The notes: generated by a model not told the origin, from the sequence alone. Shown: positions 23,260 to 33,818, numbered from the stretch's first letter. The stretch: 35,938 bases of DNA from an uncultured Clostridia bacterium (GCA_947625375.1 CANQOC010000020.1:1-35938), one strand, 5' to 3'. Program-made: numbers and translations.

Positions 23260-23574
23260 ATGGCAGTCAATGAAAAAATCAGAATCAAGATCAAGGGCTA
23301 TGAGCACTCGAATGTCGACGCCGCAGCGGCAAAGATAGTCGAAGCGGCAAAGCGCAGCGGCGCAAAGGTCTCGGGACCTGTCCCGCTCCCCACCGACAAA
23401 GAGGTCGTAACGATTCTCCGCGCAGTGTTCAAGGACAAGGACAGCCGTGAGCAGTTTGAATTAAGAACCCACAAAAGGCTCATCGACGTTCTTCACCCGA
23501 CGAACGAGACTACAACCGCCCTGCAGAATCTTGAGCTTCCTGCCGGCGTCGAAGTCGTGATGGAAATCAAGTAA
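23260..23574 (+). CDS. rpsJ: 30S ribosomal protein S10 (NusE)
   Basis: 104 aa, normal length. S10 is a small-subunit head protein and also acts in transcription antitermination as NusE. Recognised from [20 protein letters not shown], then [18 protein letters not shown] and [18 protein letters not shown]. It is the first gene of the S10 operon, behind AAGGAGG and the long leader. Confidence 0.98.
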   Translation: MAVNEKIRIKIKGYEHSNVDAAAAKIVEAAKRSGAKVSGPVPLPTDKEVVTILRAVFKDKDSREQFELRTHKRLIDVLHPTNETTTALQNLELPAGVEVVMEIK

Positions 23575-23583
23575 TTTCCAAAG

Positions 23584-23643
23584 GAAACCGCCGAGCGGTT
23601 TCAAAGCGAATCGCGCTCACAGGTCAAGTCGGAGAAATCCGAC
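23584..23643 (+). promoter_or_regulatory. Two hairpins in the rpsJ-rplC spacer
   Basis: In the 96-nt gap, GAAACCGC/GCGGTTTC (23584-23591 with 23595-23602, loop CGA) is a perfect 8-bp stem, and GTCGG/CCGAC (23628-23632 with 23639-23643) a 5-bp stem. No T-run follows either, so they may be RNA processing or stability elements rather than terminators. Confidence 0.5.
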
Positions 23644-23670
23644 CAATAACCGCAATAGGAGGAAAACAAA

Positions 23671-24306
23671 ATGCAAAAAGGAATCATCGGAAAGAAGATT
23701 GGCATGACCCAGGTCTTCACCGAAGCCGGAAAGGTCATACCGGTTTCCGTCATCGAGGCGGGCCCGTGCGTGGTCGTCCAAAAGAAAACTGCCGAGAACG
23801 ACGGCTATGAAGCCGTGCAGCTCGGCTTCGGAGACACCACCGCGAAGAGCCTCAAAAAGCCCCTCACGGGGCACTTCAAAAAGGCGGACGTCGCCCTTAA
23901 GAAGCACCTTAAAGAATTCAGACTCGACGACATCAGCGCTCTTAATGTCGGCGACATCGTCAAGGCCGACGTTTTTGCGGTCGGCGACATTGTCGACGTA
24001 AGCGGAATCTCGAAGGGTAAAGGCTTTGCCGGCACCATCAAGCGCTGGAACAATCACAGATTAAAAGAGACTCACGGTACCGGCCCCGTCCACCGTCACG
24101 CCGGTTCGATGGGCGCCTGCTCCTCGCCTTCAAGAATCTTCAAGGGCAAGGGCATGCCGGGACACCTCGGCGCCGAAAAGGTCACCGTACAGAATCTCGA
24201 GGTCGTCCGCGTCGACGCAGAAAACAACCTTATCGCTGTAAAGGGCGCCATTCCCGGCCCCAAGAGCGGCATCGTCACCGTTGCCGACAGCGTTAAGAAG
24301 GCTTAG
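23671..24306 (+). CDS. rplC: 50S ribosomal protein L3
   Basis: 211 aa. An early 23S rRNA assembly protein near the peptidyl transferase centre. Identified by [32 protein letters not shown], and the internal [20 protein letters not shown] (extended loop). The start has an AGGAGG site. It follows rpsJ after a 96-nt hairpin-bearing spacer, the longest within the operon. Confidence 0.98.
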   Translation: MQKGIIGKKIGMTQVFTEAGKVIPVSVIEAGPCVVVQKKTAENDGYEAVQLGFGDTTAKSLKKPLTGHFKKADVALKKHLKEFRLDDISALNVGDIVKADVFAVGDIVDVSGISKGKGFAGTIKRWNNHRLKETHGTGPVHRHAGSMGACSSPSRIFKGKGMPGHLGAEKVTVQNLEVVRVDAENNLIAVKGAIPGPKSGIVTVADSVKKA

Positions 24307-24323
24307 TGGAAGGAGGAAACGAA

Positions 24324-24947
24324 ATGTCTAAGATTTCCGTTTATGACATCAAGGGCAACGTCGTTGCCGACACTGAGCTCAACGACGCCATCTGGGGAAT
24401 CGAGCCCAACGTCCCCGTTATGCACACAATGGTCGTCAACTACCTTGCGAACCAAAGACAGGGCACACAGTCCACTCTCACCAGAACCGAAGTCTCGGGC
24501 GGCGGAAGAAAGCCTTGGAGACAGAAGGGCACCGGCAGGGCGCGTCAGGGTTCAACCCGTTCGCCCCAGTGGACTCACGGCGGAGTCGCCCTCGGTCCCA
24601 AGCCGAGAAGCTACCGCTTCACCGTCAACAAGAAAGTGCGCAGGCTTGCGATGAAATCCGCTCTTTCGTCCAAGCTCGCCGAGGGCGAGGTAATCGTTCT
24701 TTCCGGGATTGACTTCGAGGGAATAAAGACCAAGAACGTCACCGAAATGCTCAAGGCTCTTGGAGCCGAAGGAAAGGCCCTTATCGTCAACACCGCCGTC
24801 GACGAAAAGCTTATAAAGAGCGCGCGCAACATTCCCGGTGTAAAGACCGCTCTGGTCAACACCCTTAACGTCTACGACATCTTGAGCCACGATAAGTTCA
24901 TCGTCGTAAAAGACGCCGTCGACAAAATCGAGGAGGTATACTGCTAA
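24324..24947 (+). CDS. rplD: 50S ribosomal protein L4
   Basis: 207 aa from ATG 24324 behind AAGGAGG; the frame's first in-frame start 18 nt earlier is upstream of this site. Conserved loop GGGRKPWRQKGTGRARQGS and RSPQWTHGGVALGPKPRSY reach the exit tunnel. L4 is the autogenous regulator of the S10 operon in E. coli, so it is one candidate ligand for the leader here. It overlaps rplW by 1 bp. Confidence 0.98.
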   Translation: MSKISVYDIKGNVVADTELNDAIWGIEPNVPVMHTMVVNYLANQRQGTQSTLTRTEVSGGGRKPWRQKGTGRARQGSTRSPQWTHGGVALGPKPRSYRFTVNKKVRRLAMKSALSSKLAEGEVIVLSGIDFEGIKTKNVTEMLKALGAEGKALIVNTAVDEKLIKSARNIPGVKTALVNTLNVYDILSHDKFIVVKDAVDKIEEVYC

Positions 24948-25243
24948 TGGTTAAGACCGCTCAGGATATTATTCTCAAGCCCGTCATCACCGAGGCCTCG
25001 ATGGAAGACCTCCGCTCGGGTAAATACACCTTCAGGGTTATGAAGACCGCGAACAAGTATGAGATTAAAGACGCCGTCGAAAAAATCTTCGGCGTTAAGG
25101 TCGCAAAGGTCAATACCGTAAAGATGAGGGGCAAGACCCGCAGAATGGGCAGATACGAAGGCACCACTCCTTCGTGGAAAAAGGCAATAGTCACTCTTGC
25201 CGAGGGTTCAAAGACCATCTCGTTCTTCGACGGAATGATTTAA
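24947..25243 (+). CDS. rplW: 50S ribosomal protein L23
   Basis: 98 aa. Sits at the tunnel exit and docks trigger factor and SRP. Recognised from AQDIILKPVITEASMEDL, YTFRVMKTANKYEIKDAVEK and the arginine-rich loop KTRRMGRYEG. Its ATG shares one base with the rplD stop. GAGGTATACTGC upstream holds the ribosome site. Confidence 0.97.
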   Translation: MVKTAQDIILKPVITEASMEDLRSGKYTFRVMKTANKYEIKDAVEKIFGVKVAKVNTVKMRGKTRRMGRYEGTTPSWKKAIVTLAEGSKTISFFDGMI

Positions 25244-25310
25244 ACCCGCCCGGTAAGAAAAGTATGGGACGCCCCGTCCCGCAAAACCTAAGTTAAGGAG
25301 TGAAAATCAC

Positions 25311-26144
25311 ATGGCTATAAAGAGCTATAAGCCGACCACGAACGGACGCCGCGGAATGACAGTCACCGACTACAGCGTTCTCTCGAAGGTCGCGCCCGAA
25401 AAGAGCCTTCTCGAACCCTTGAAGAAGACCTCGGGCAGAAACAGCTATGGAAGAATAACCGTCCGTCATCACGGCGGCGGCGAAAGAAGAAAATACCGTG
25501 TTATCGACTTCAAGAGGAACAAGCTCGACATGAACGCCGAGGTCATGACCCTTGAATACGACCCGAACCGCTCGGCACACATCGCTCTCCTGAAATACGA
25601 GGACGGCGAGAAGAGATATATCATCGCCCCGAACGGCCTCAAGGTCGGCGATACCGTCTGTGCGGGAGCTTCCGCCGACATCAAGCCCGGCAACGCTCTC
25701 CCGCTCATCAATATCCCCGTCGGTACCTTTATCCACAACATCGAGCTCTATCCCGGCAAGGGCGCACAGCTTGTACGCGCCGCCGGCAATATGGCACAGC
25801 TTATGGGCCGCGAAGGCGACAAGGTTCTTGTCCGTCTCCCCTCCGGCGAAATGAGATATATCCCCGCAAACTGCATGGCGACCGTCGGACAGGTCGGAAA
25901 CATCGACCACGAAAACGTCCACCTCGGCAAAGCGGGAAGAAAGCGCCATATGGGCGTAAGACCTACCGTAAGAGGCTCGGTCATGAACCCCTGCGACCAC
26001 CCACACGGCGGCGGCGAAGGAAAGTCGCCCGTCGGACGTCCGTCGCCGGTCTCCCCTTGGGGTAAGCCGACAATGGGCTATAAGACCAGAGCCAAGCATC
26101 ATCGCTCCGACAAGTATATTGTCAAGCGCCGCAACGCCAAGTAA
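25311..26144 (+). CDS. rplB: 50S ribosomal protein L2
   Basis: 277 aa, full length. Needed for subunit joining and peptidyl transferase activity. [20 protein letters not shown] at the start, [20 protein letters not shown], and the C-terminal [20 protein letters not shown] loop with the conserved histidine are present. A 67-nt spacer with AAGGAG precedes it. Confidence 0.98.
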   Translation: MAIKSYKPTTNGRRGMTVTDYSVLSKVAPEKSLLEPLKKTSGRNSYGRITVRHHGGGERRKYRVIDFKRNKLDMNAEVMTLEYDPNRSAHIALLKYEDGEKRYIIAPNGLKVGDTVCAGASADIKPGNALPLINIPVGTFIHNIELYPGKGAQLVRAAGNMAQLMGREGDKVLVRLPSGEMRYIPANCMATVGQVGNIDHENVHLGKAGRKRHMGVRPTVRGSVMNPCDHPHGGGEGKSPVGRPSPVSPWGKPTMGYKTRAKHHRSDKYIVKRRNAK

Positions 26145-26167
26145 CGCCGAAAGGAGGCAGATGAACA

Positions 26168-26449
26168 ATGGGTAGAAGTGTTAAAAAAGGACCTTTCGTA
26201 CAGGAATCGCTCTACAAAAAGGTCATCGCTATGAACGAAACGGGAGAGAAAAAGGCAATTAAGACATGGAGCCGCGCTTCCGTAATCTTCCCCGATTTCG
26301 TTGGTCATACATTTGCCGTCCACGACGGACGCAAGCATGTGCCTGTATATATCACCGAGGACATGGTCGGTCACCGTCTCGGCGAGTTCGCCCCGACGAG
26401 GACCTTTAAGGGTCACGCAGGCTCGAAGACGTCCAATAACGGCAAATAG
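26168..26449 (+). CDS. rpsS: 30S ribosomal protein S19
   Basis: 93 aa, head of the small subunit beside S13. [35 protein letters not shown] and [12 protein letters not shown] are typical. Strong AAAGGAGG site. Confidence 0.98.
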   Translation: MGRSVKKGPFVQESLYKKVIAMNETGEKKAIKTWSRASVIFPDFVGHTFAVHDGRKHVPVYITEDMVGHRLGEFAPTRTFKGHAGSKTSNNGK

Positions 26450-26469
26450 ACCGAAAGGAGGAAATTCAA

Positions 26470-26805
26470 ATGGAAGCTATGGCAATACTTCGGAATGCCC
26501 GCATTGCTCCCCGCAAGGTTGAAATTGTCCTCAACCTTATAAGAGGCAAGGACCTCGAAACCGCCCTCGCCATAATGAAGCATACTCCCAAGGCCGCCTG
26601 CGAATACCTTGTAAAGCTCGTCAATTCGGCAGCCGCAAACGCTGAAAATAACTTCCACATGGACAGAACAAATCTCTATGTCTCGGAGTGCTACGTTTGC
26701 CCCGGTCCGACGCTTAAAAGGTATCAGGCAAGAGCAAAGGGAAGCGGAGCAAGAATTCTCAAGAGAACCTCACACGTCACGGTCGTTCTCTCTGAAAAGG
26801 AATAA
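26470..26805 (+). CDS. rplV: 50S ribosomal protein L22
   Basis: 111 aa. Lines the exit tunnel. ILRNARIAPRKVEIVLNLIR near the start and the C-terminal hairpin GPTLKRYQARAKGSGARILK, ending HVTVVLSEKE, identify it. The start at 26470 has AAAGGAGG; a second ATG 9 nt later is possible. Confidence 0.97.
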   Translation: MEAMAILRNARIAPRKVEIVLNLIRGKDLETALAIMKHTPKAACEYLVKLVNSAAANAENNFHMDRTNLYVSECYVCPGPTLKRYQARAKGSGARILKRTSHVTVVLSEKE

Positions 26806-26825
26806 GTCGTCAAAGGAGGTAAACT

Positions 26826-27590
26826 ATGGGACAAAAAGTTAATCCGCACGGTCTCCGCGTCGGAATCATTAAGGATTGGGATTCCCGCTGGTTTGCAGAT
26901 AAGAGCACTTTCGGCGACACCCTTGTTGAAGATTACAACATCCGTAACTACATCAAGAAGAATCTCTATTCCGCGGGCGTACCGCGCATCGAAATCGAAA
27001 GATTCGCCGACAGAGTCAAAATCAATATCCACTGCGCAAAGCCGGGACAGGTTATCGGCAGAGGCGGCGAGGCCATCGATAAGCTCAAGACCGATATCGA
27101 AAAGAAAATCGGAAAGACCGTCTCGCTCAACATCTTCGAGGTAAAGTCTCCCGACCTTAACGCACAGCTTGTCGCCGAAAGAATCGCCCTCGACCTCGAA
27201 AACCGCGTCGCATTCAGACGCGCGATGAAGGGCGCAATCGGAAGAGCGATGAAGCTCGGCGCAAAGGGAATCAAAACAAAGGCTTCGGGCCGTCTCGGCG
27301 GCGCCGAAATCGCAAGAAGCGAAAGCTATCACGAGGGAACAATCCCGCTTCAGACTATCCGTGCCGACATCGACTACGGAACCGCCGAGGCCGCCACCAC
27401 ATACGGCAGAATCGGCGTAAAGGTCTGGATTTATAAGGGCGAGGTCCTTAAGGGCGAAGCCGCACAGCACGAGGAAAAGCCCGACCGCCGCAGCCGCAGA
27501 CCCAGAAGCGGCGACGACAGACCCCGCCGTCCGAGAAACGACAGCCGTCCGCCGAGAGGGGAAAACAGAAGAGAAGGAGGTAATAAATAA
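26826..27590 (+). CDS. rpsC: 30S ribosomal protein S3, with long basic C-terminal tail
   Basis: 254 aa. [20 protein letters not shown] start, the KH domain GxxG-type [15 protein letters not shown] at about residues 73-87, and the C domain [18 protein letters not shown]. From about 218 onward comes a tail very rich in Arg, Pro, Asp and Gly, longer than in Bacillus S3; such tails vary and are probably disordered. It overlaps rplP by one base. Confidence 0.97.
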   Translation: MGQKVNPHGLRVGIIKDWDSRWFADKSTFGDTLVEDYNIRNYIKKNLYSAGVPRIEIERFADRVKINIHCAKPGQVIGRGGEAIDKLKTDIEKKIGKTVSLNIFEVKSPDLNAQLVAERIALDLENRVAFRRAMKGAIGRAMKLGAKGIKTKASGRLGGAEIARSESYHEGTIPLQTIRADIDYGTAEAATTYGRIGVKVWIYKGEVLKGEAAQHEEKPDRRSRRPRSGDDRPRRPRNDSRPPRGENRREGGNK

Positions 27591-28012
27591 TGTTACTTCC
27601 AAAGAGAGTTAAATACCGCAAGCAGCACCGCGGAAGAATGACCGGAAAGGCCACAAGAGGCAACTATGTCGCATACGGCGACTACGGTCTTCAGGCGCTC
27701 GAGCCTTCGTGGATTACTTCGGCGCAGATTGAGGCCGCCCGTATCGCCATGACGCGTTACATCAAGCGCGGCGGACAGGTCTGGATTAAAATCTTCCCGG
27801 ATAAGCCGGTCACCACAAAGGCGCTCGGCACCCGTATGGGTTCCGGTAAAGGTACACCCGAGTTCTGGGTCGCCGTCGTAAAGCCCGGAAAGGTGATGTT
27901 TGAAATCGCCGGCGTCAGCGAAGACGTCGCAAGAGAGGCAATGCGCCTTGCGGCACACAAGCTTCCCATCAAATGCAAGTTCGTAAAGAAGGAAGAGGAG
28001 GGTGAGCAGTAA
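27590..28012 (+). CDS. rplP: 50S ribosomal protein L16
   Basis: 140 aa. Binds near the A-site tRNA elbow. [40 protein letters not shown] and [20 protein letters not shown] match closely. AGAAGGAGGT site inside the rpsC end. Confidence 0.98.
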   Translation: MLLPKRVKYRKQHRGRMTGKATRGNYVAYGDYGLQALEPSWITSAQIEAARIAMTRYIKRGGQVWIKIFPDKPVTTKALGTRMGSGKGTPEFWVAVVKPGKVMFEIAGVSEDVAREAMRLAAHKLPIKCKFVKKEEEGEQ

Positions 28013-28014
28013 TT

Positions 28015-28206
28015 ATGAAAACAAGCGAAATCAAGGAAATGACTCTTGTCGAGATGCAGTCAAAGCTCGCCGACCTTCGTGAAGAGCTTTTCAACCTTCG
28101 TTTCCAGCACACTGTCAACCAGCTCGACAACCCCATGAGAATAAAGGTCGTTAAGAAGGACATCGCCCGTGTAATGACCTTTATCCGCCAGCGTGAATCC
28201 GAGTGA
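28015..28206 (+). CDS. rpmC: 50S ribosomal protein L29
   Basis: 63 aa helical hairpin protein at the tunnel exit. MKTSEIKEMTLVEMQSKLAD and EELFNLRFQHTVNQLDNPMR are characteristic. It starts 3 nt after rplP behind GAGGGTGAGC. Confidence 0.97.
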   Translation: MKTSEIKEMTLVEMQSKLADLREELFNLRFQHTVNQLDNPMRIKVVKKDIARVMTFIRQRESE

Positions 28207-28225
28207 TTGAGAGGAGGAACACAGA

Positions 28226-28483
28226 ATGAGCGAAAGAAAGCTTAGAAAGACAAGAGTGGGAAAGGTCGTCTCCGACAAAATGGATAAGACGATAGTCGTC
28301 GCCATCGAAGACAACGTCATGCACCCGCTGTATAAGAAGATAATCAAGAGAACCGTTAAGTTCAAGGCTCATGACGAGGAAAATGCCGCACACACCGGCG
28401 ACAAGGTTCAGATCATGGAGACCAGACCTCTTTCCAAGAATAAGAGATGGCGTCTTGTAAAGGTTCTGGAGCAGGCTAAGTAA
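28226..28483 (+). CDS. rpsQ: 30S ribosomal protein S17
   Basis: 85 aa OB-fold protein. [40 protein letters not shown] and [20 protein letters not shown] are family motifs. GAGGAGG site. Confidence 0.98.
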   Translation: MSERKLRKTRVGKVVSDKMDKTIVVAIEDNVMHPLYKKIIKRTVKFKAHDEENAAHTGDKVQIMETRPLSKNKRWRLVKVLEQAK

Positions 28484-28518
28484 GCCTAATAAGTGTAATT
28501 TGAAAGGAGGAACTTGCT

Positions 28519-28887
28519 GTGATACAGATGCAGACCAGACTCAAGGTTGCGGACAACACCGGAGCCAAAGAGCTTATGTGCATAAGAGTCCTGGGCGGCA
28601 CCCGCCGCAAGTATGCCAACATCGGCGACGTCGTCGTCGCTTCCGTAAAAAAGGCGGCACCCGGCGGCATGGTCAAGAAGGGCGACGTAGTTAAAGCAGT
28701 GATTGTTCGTTCAACAAAGGGCCTGCGCCGCGACGACGGAACCTATATCCGCTTCGACGAAAACGCAGCCGTTATAATCAAAGAAGATAAAACTCCGAGG
28801 GGGACCCGTATCTTTGGCCTCGTCGCCAGAGAGCTCAGGGACCATGATTTCGTTAAAATCATGTCCCTTGCCCCTGAGGTACTTTAA
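28519..28887 (+). CDS. rplN: 50S ribosomal protein L14
   Basis: 122 aa, starting at GTG 28519 ([20 protein letters not shown] matches the usual L14 start exactly), behind AAAGGAGG. The C-terminal part [20 protein letters not shown] is typical. It forms an inter-subunit bridge with 16S rRNA. Confidence 0.98.
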   Translation: MIQMQTRLKVADNTGAKELMCIRVLGGTRRKYANIGDVVVASVKKAAPGGMVKKGDVVKAVIVRSTKGLRRDDGTYIRFDENAAVIIKEDKTPRGTRIFGLVARELRDHDFVKIMSLAPEVL

Positions 28888-28901
28888 GGAGGAGCCAGAA
28901 T

Positions 28902-29222
28902 ATGAACAAAATCCATGTTAAAACCGGCGACTCCGTTGTCATCCTCAGCGGTAAGGATAAGGGCAAGAGGGGAAACGTCCTCGCTGTGTCTCCCAAGGAA
29001 GGAAAGCTTATTGTCGAGGGATGCAACATGGCGACCAAGTCCGTTAAGCCGCGCAGACAGGGCGAACAGGGCGGAATCGTCAAGGCAGAGGCAGCAATGT
29101 ATTCGAGCAAGGTGGCGCTTTGGTGCCCCAAATGCTCAAGAGGCGTGAGATACGGCGTTAAGACAGACGACGACGGCAATAAGGTCAGGGTCTGCAAGCG
29201 CTGCGGCGCCGAGATAAAGTAA
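28902..29222 (+). CDS. rplX: 50S ribosomal protein L24, with CxxC pairs
   Basis: 106 aa. N-terminal KOW motif ([19 protein letters not shown]). The C terminus carries CPKC and CKRC pairs, a zinc-ribbon-like form common in Clostridia. An assembly-initiator protein of the large subunit. AAGGAGG site. Confidence 0.97.
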   Translation: MNKIHVKTGDSVVILSGKDKGKRGNVLAVSPKEGKLIVEGCNMATKSVKPRRQGEQGGIVKAEAAMYSSKVALWCPKCSRGVRYGVKTDDDGNKVRVCKRCGAEIK

Positions 29223-29235
29223 GGAGGATATAGAG

Positions 29236-29775
29236 ATGGCAAGATTAAAAGATTACTATGTCAGCGATATAGCCCCCGCTCTTATGAAAAAATTCGGCTA
29301 TAAAAACGTCATGCAGATACCCAAGCTCGATAAGGTCGTCATCAACGTCGGCTGCGGCGAGGCCAAGGAAAACACCAAGGTTGTCGACGCCGTCATCACC
29401 GACCTTTCGGCAATCACCGGCCAGAAGCCGATTGTCTGCAAGGCAAAGAAGTCGGTCGCTAACTTTAAGCTCCGCGAGGGAATGCCCATCGGCGTAAAGG
29501 TAACTCTTCGCTCCGATAAGATGTATGAATTCGTGGACAGACTCTTTAATGTCGCTTTCCCGCGCGTAAGAGACTTCAAGGGCATCAGCCCCAACTCCTT
29601 CGACGGAAGAGGAAACTATTCCACCGGCATCAAGGAACAGCTGATATTCCCCGAAATCGAGTTCGACAAAATCGACAAGGTCCGCGGAATGGACATCAAC
29701 TTCATCACCACGGCAAAGACCGACGAAGAGGCAAAGGAGCTCCTTTCAATGCTGGGCGCTCCGTTCGCTAAGTAA
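29236..29775 (+). CDS. rplE: 50S ribosomal protein L5
   Basis: 179 aa. Binds 5S rRNA and contacts P-site t[43 protein letters not shown] and [20 protein letters not shown] are clear family segments. AAGGAGG site, 13 nt after rplX. Confidence 0.98.
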   Translation: MARLKDYYVSDIAPALMKKFGYKNVMQIPKLDKVVINVGCGEAKENTKVVDAVITDLSAITGQKPIVCKAKKSVANFKLREGMPIGVKVTLRSDKMYEFVDRLFNVAFPRVRDFKGISPNSFDGRGNYSTGIKEQLIFPEIEFDKIDKVRGMDINFITTAKTDEEAKELLSMLGAPFAK

Positions 29776-29790
29776 TGAGGAGGGTATAAA

Positions 29791-29976
29791 ATGGCTAAGA
29801 AATCAATGATTCTTAAACAACAGGCAAAGCCAAAGTTCTCGTCCCGTGCTTACAATAGATGCAAGATTTGCGGCAGACCGCACGCATATCTGAGAAAATT
29901 CGGCATCTGCCGCATCTGCTTCAGAGAGCTTGCACACGACGGTCAGATTCCGGGCGTTAAAAAAGCAAGCTGGTAA
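29791..29976 (+). CDS. rpsN: 30S ribosomal protein S14, zinc type (type Z)
   Basis: 61 aa, the short zinc-binding form: CKIC at 24-27 and CRIC at 40-43 supply four Cys ligands. [20 protein letters not shown] and the end [11 protein letters not shown] are typical. GAGGAGGG site. Confidence 0.98.
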   Translation: MAKKSMILKQQAKPKFSSRAYNRCKICGRPHAYLRKFGICRICFRELAHDGQIPGVKKASW

Positions 29977-29991
29977 AGGAGGCAAAACAGT

Positions 29992-30390
29992 ATGCAAATC
30001 ACAGATACGATAGCGGACCTTTTAACAAGAATCCGCAACGCGAGCTCCGCAAGACACGCTACTGTCGACGTCCCCGCTTCTAACGTAAAGAAGGCAATAA
30101 CCGAAATCCTTCTCAACGAGGGATACATCAAGGCGTATTCGGTCGTCGACGACGGTAAGCAGGGCATTATAAGAATCACACTTAAATATGACGAGAATAA
30201 GGCGTCGGTCATCACAGGACTAAGAAGAGTCTCGAAGCCCGGATTGAGAATTTATTCGAGCTGCGAAGACATGCCGAAGGTGATGAAGGGCCTCGGCGTT
30301 GCGATTGTTTCAACCTCAAAGGGTATTGTTACCGACCGCAAGGCAAGAGAGCTCGGCGTCGGCGGCGAGATACTCGCCTTCGTCTGGTAA
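29992..30390 (+). CDS. rpsH: 30S ribosomal protein S8
   Basis: 132 aa. [20 protein letters not shown] and the C-terminal [20 protein letters not shown] then GEILAFVW are family signatures. S8 binds the central 16S domain and in E. coli regulates the spc operon. AAAGGAGG site. Confidence 0.98.
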   Translation: MQITDTIADLLTRIRNASSARHATVDVPASNVKKAITEILLNEGYIKAYSVVDDGKQGIIRITLKYDENKASVITGLRRVSKPGLRIYSSCEDMPKVMKGLGVAIVSTSKGIVTDRKARELGVGGEILAFVW

Positions 30391-30400
30391 GGAGGAAGTT

Positions 30401-30952
30401 ATGTCAAGAATCGGACTTAAACCTATAACTGTCCCCGCCGGCGTTGAAGTCTCGGTCGCAGAAGGAAACGTCGTCACCGTTAAGGGACCAAAGGGTACAC
30501 TCACCAAGACGTTCAGCCCCAGCCTCGGCATCACTGTCGAGAACGGCGAGATTAAAGTAAGCCGCCCCAACGACGAGCAGCTCGAAAAATCTCTCCACGG
30601 ACTCACAAGAACCCTTGTGAACAACATGGTCGAGGGCGTCGTCAACGGATATCAGAAGCTCCTCATCATCGAGGGCACCGGCTACAGAGCCGCAAAACAG
30701 GGCAAAGACGTTATTCTGAACCTCGGCTATTCGCATCAGGTCGTCATTTCCGAGACCGACAGCATCAGCCTCGAGGTTCCGCAGCCCAACCAGATTGTCG
30801 TCAAGGGCATCGACAAACAGGAAGTCGGTCAGTTCGCCTGTGAAGTCAGGGCAAAGCGCCCGCCCGAACCCTATAAGGGCAAGGGGATTCGCTATGACGG
30901 CGAGGTAATCGTCCGCAAGGCCGGTAAGGCCGGTAAAGGCGCAAAGAAGTAA
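30401..30952 (+). CDS. rplF: 50S ribosomal protein L6
   Basis: 183 aa from ATG 30401 behind AAGGAGG; the frame extends upstream only within rps[40 protein letters not shown] and the C-terminal [19 protein letters not shown] identify it. It lies near the sarcin-ricin loop. Confidence 0.98.
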   Translation: MSRIGLKPITVPAGVEVSVAEGNVVTVKGPKGTLTKTFSPSLGITVENGEIKVSRPNDEQLEKSLHGLTRTLVNNMVEGVVNGYQKLLIIEGTGYRAAKQGKDVILNLGYSHQVVISETDSISLEVPQPNQIVVKGIDKQEVGQFACEVRAKRPPEPYKGKGIRYDGEVIVRKAGKAGKGAKK

Positions 30953-30970
30953 TTAAGGAGATTGAACTTT

Positions 30971-31330
30971 ATGGTAAAATCAGTTGACAGAGCCAAGGCA
31001 AGAGCTCACCGCCACTTAAGAGTCCGCTCCAAGATAAGCGGTACCGCTGCCTGCCCCCGTCTCAATGTTTTCCGCTCCGCTAAACACATCTATGCGCAGG
31101 TCATAGACGATACCACCGGAACAACCCTTTGTGCCGCGTCGAGCATGACCAAGGGGTTCGGTGAAAACGGCGGCAATGTTGAAGGCGCAAAGAAGGTCGG
31201 CGGAATGATTGCCGATATGTGCCGCGAAAAGGGCATCGAAGAAGTCGTCTTTGACCGTGGCGGTTACGTTTATCACGGCCGCGTCGCGGCTTTGGCCGAA
31301 GGCGCCCGCGAAGGCGGACTGAAGTTCTGA
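30971..31330 (+). CDS. rplR: 50S ribosomal protein L18
   Basis: 119 aa from ATG 30971, 10 nt after AAGGAG; a TTG 9 nt earlier is too near the site. [38 protein letters not shown] and [20 protein letters not shown] are typical. It binds 5S rRNA with L5. Confidence 0.97.
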   Translation: MVKSVDRAKARAHRHLRVRSKISGTAACPRLNVFRSAKHIYAQVIDDTTGTTLCAASSMTKGFGENGGNVEGAKKVGGMIADMCREKGIEEVVFDRGGYVYHGRVAALAEGAREGGLKF

Positions 31331-31346
31331 GAAGGAGGTAATCGTT

Positions 31347-31868
31347 TTGGCAATAATAGACGCTTCAAAATTAGAGCTTGTCGAAAAGCCGGTCGCCATC
31401 AACCGCGTATCGAAGACCGTCAAGGGCGGACGCATTATGAAGTTCTCCGCGCTTATGGTCGTCGGTGACGGAAACGGAATCGTCGGCTTCGGAATCGGCA
31501 AGTCGAGCGAGGTTCCCGACGCAATAAGAAAGGGAATCGAAGACGCAAAGAAAAACCTTATTAAAATTCCGCTCAAGGGCACAAGCATCCCCCACGAGGT
31601 CGTCGGAATCTACGGCGCGGGAAGAGTTCTTCTCCGTCCCGCCGCGGCAGGTACCGGAGTCATCGCCGGAGGACCGGTCCGTGCGGTCATCGAAGCCGCG
31701 GGAATAAAGGACATAAGAACCAAGTCCCTGCGCTCGAATAACCCCTGCAATGTCGTAAGAGCAACCTTTAACGGACTCCAGTCCCTCCGCTCGGCCGAAG
31801 AGGTCGCCAAGAAGAGAGGAAAGACCGTAAAGGAAATCTTCGGCAAGGAAGAAGGAGGGGATAAGTAA
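31347..31868 (+). CDS. rpsE: 30S ribosomal protein S5
   Basis: 173 aa, starting at TTG 31347 behind GAAGGAGG; no ATG occurs before the conserved region. [40 protein letters not shown] and [18 protein letters not shown] fit S5, which guards decoding accuracy. It overlaps rpmD by one base. Confidence 0.97.
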   Translation: MAIIDASKLELVEKPVAINRVSKTVKGGRIMKFSALMVVGDGNGIVGFGIGKSSEVPDAIRKGIEDAKKNLIKIPLKGTSIPHEVVGIYGAGRVLLRPAAAGTGVIAGGPVRAVIEAAGIKDIRTKSLRSNNPCNVVRATFNGLQSLRSAEEVAKKRGKTVKEIFGKEEGGDK

Positions 31869-32044
31869 TGGCGCTTAAAATCGAACTCACAAAGAGCCTC
31901 AACGGAAGACTTAAGGACCAGATTGCAACCGCCAACGCCCTCGGCCTCCGCAAAATCGGTGACGTCACCGTTCAGCCGGACAATCCCCAGACAAAGGGCA
32001 AGATAAACAAAATCGTACACCTGATAAAAGTTACCGAAGAATAA
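31868..32044 (+). CDS. rpmD: 50S ribosomal protein L30
   Basis: 58 aa, read directly from the sequence. [20 protein letters not shown], then [20 protein letters not shown] and [13 protein letters not shown]; the usual L30 length and fold. ATG shares a base with the rpsE stop; GAAGGAGGGG upstream. Confidence 0.96.
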   Translation: MALKIELTKSLNGRLKDQIATANALGLRKIGDVTVQPDNPQTKGKINKIVHLIKVTEE

Positions 32045-32062
32045 TATAAGGAGGTGCAGCAA

Positions 32063-32503
32063 ATGAAATTGCACGATTTGGCTCCCGCCGAAGGCTCGAC
32101 TCGCGAAGCAAAGAGAGTCGGCAGAGGTCACGGCTCCGGATGGGGCAAGACCGCGGCCAAGGGTCATAAGGGCCAGAACGCCCGCTCGGGCGGCGGCGTC
32201 AGACCCGGCTTTGAAGGCGGACAGACAAGACTCGCAAGAAGAATTCCTAAGAGGGGCTTCACCAACGTATTTGCGACCAACTATACCACTGTCAACGTAT
32301 CCGACCTCGAAAAATTCGTCGACGGAACCGTTGTCGACACCGAGCTCCTTATGGCGGCCGGAGTCATCAAAAAGGAAAACGACGGCGTTAAGGTTCTCGG
32401 AAACGGCGAACTCACCAAAAAGCTCACCGTAAAGGCAGCCGCCTTCTCCGCAACCGCTAAGGAGAAGATAGAGAAGGCAGGCGGAGAGGCAGAGGTGGTC
32501 TAA
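32063..32503 (+). CDS. rplO: 50S ribosomal protein L15
   Basis: 146 aa from ATG 32063 behind AAGGAGG; a GTG 9 nt earlier lies within the ribosome site itself. [40 protein letters not shown] and [18 protein letters not shown] are diagnostic. Confidence 0.97.
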   Translation: MKLHDLAPAEGSTREAKRVGRGHGSGWGKTAAKGHKGQNARSGGGVRPGFEGGQTRLARRIPKRGFTNVFATNYTTVNVSDLEKFVDGTVVDTELLMAAGVIKKENDGVKVLGNGELTKKLTVKAAAFSATAKEKIEKAGGEAEVV

Positions 32504-32504
32504 G

Positions 32505-33800
32505 GTGTTCGAGACGTTAAAAAATGCGTGGAAGGTCGCGGATATCCGTAAAAAGATACTCTTTACGGTCTTCATCGTTATCATCTACCGCTTGGGCGGA
32601 TATATTCCCGTCCCGTTCCTCGACGCGACCGCCATCGGTCAGATGATTGGGGACAGCGGAAACATCTTCAGCTACCTCAACGTACTTTCGGGCGGCACCT
32701 TCTCGAGAGCAACCCTTCTTTGCCTCTCGATATCGCCCTATATCAACGCACAGATTATCATTCAGCTCCTTACCTTCGCAATCCCCGCCCTCGAGCGGCT
32801 CGCAAAGGAAGGAGAGACCGGACGCGCAAAGATTGATAAAATCACCAAGTACACAACGCTCGGCATCGCCGTGTTCCAGTCTTGGGCGTATTACATCACC
32901 CTTAAGAACTCCGGTTCGCTCACCTATACCACCGGCTTCTCAAAGGCTATGGCCGAAATCGTCATCATCGCCTGCTTCACCGCCGGCGCGATGCTCGTAA
33001 TCTGGCTCGGCTCGATGATTGATAAGCACGGCATCGGCAACGGAGTCTCAATGCTCCTCTTCGCCGGTATCGTCGCAAATCTCCCCGAGTCCTTCGGCTC
33101 GACCTTCTCGGCTCTCGCCGAAACCGGCAGACCGTTCTATATCGCCCTGATTCCGATAATCATCGTCATCTTTATCCTGATGATCGGCTTTATCGTGTTC
33201 ATGGACAACGCCGAGAGAAGAATTCCGATTCAGTACGCAAAGCGCGTCGTCGGAAGAAAAATGTACGGCGGACAGTCGACCTATCTTCCCATCAAGATAG
33301 CGATGGCGGGCGTTCTTCCGATAATCTTCGCGATGTCGTTCATGTCAATCCCCCAGACAATCGAGATGTTCACCGGCGAACCCGCCGAGGGGACCTTCTG
33401 GGCCGGATTCATGAGGCTGTTTAATTCGACTCACCCGTTCTACGCAACACTCTACTTCATCCTCATCATCCTCTTCAGCTACTTCTATGTTTCGATGCAG
33501 TACAACCCCGTTGAGATTGCAAACAACCTCCGTCAGAACAACGGCGCAATCCCGGGCATCCGCCCCGGTAAGCCGACCTCCGACTACATCACAAGGATTC
33601 TTTCAAAGCTTATCCTCATCGGAGCTCTGTTCCTCGGCGTCGTCGCCCTCTTCCCGATTATCTTTGCACAGATAACCGGCGTCGGCTCGCTCGCCCTCGG
33701 CGGTACCTCAATCCTCATCGTCGTAAGCGTCGCTCTCGAGACCGTAAGACAGCTTGAGTCCCAGATGATGATGCGTCACCACAAGGGATTCCTTGAATAA
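32505..33800 (+). CDS. secY: Protein translocase subunit SecY
   Basis: 431 aa, ten membrane spans, central channel of the Sec translocon. It starts at GTG 32505 one base after the rplO stop (MFETLKNAWKVADIRKKILF). Recognisable are YRLGGYIPVPFLDA, the plug-region sequence LNVLSGGTFSRATL, ERRIPIQYAKRVVG, and NNGAIPGIRPGKPT with the conserved Arg used in SecA interaction. Confidence 0.98.
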   Translation: MFETLKNAWKVADIRKKILFTVFIVIIYRLGGYIPVPFLDATAIGQMIGDSGNIFSYLNVLSGGTFSRATLLCLSISPYINAQIIIQLLTFAIPALERLAKEGETGRAKIDKITKYTTLGIAVFQSWAYYITLKNSGSLTYTTGFSKAMAEIVIIACFTAGAMLVIWLGSMIDKHGIGNGVSMLLFAGIVANLPESFGSTFSALAETGRPFYIALIPIIIVIFILMIGFIVFMDNAERRIPIQYAKRVVGRKMYGGQSTYLPIKIAMAGVLPIIFAMSFMSIPQTIEMFTGEPAEGTFWAGFMRLFNSTHPFYATLYFILIILFSYFYVSMQYNPVEIANNLRQNNGAIPGIRPGKPTSDYITRILSKLILIGALFLGVVALFPIIFAQITGVGSLALGGTSILIVVSVALETVRQLESQMMMRHHKGFLE

Positions 33801-33818
33801 ACCGAAAGGAGCCGCGGT

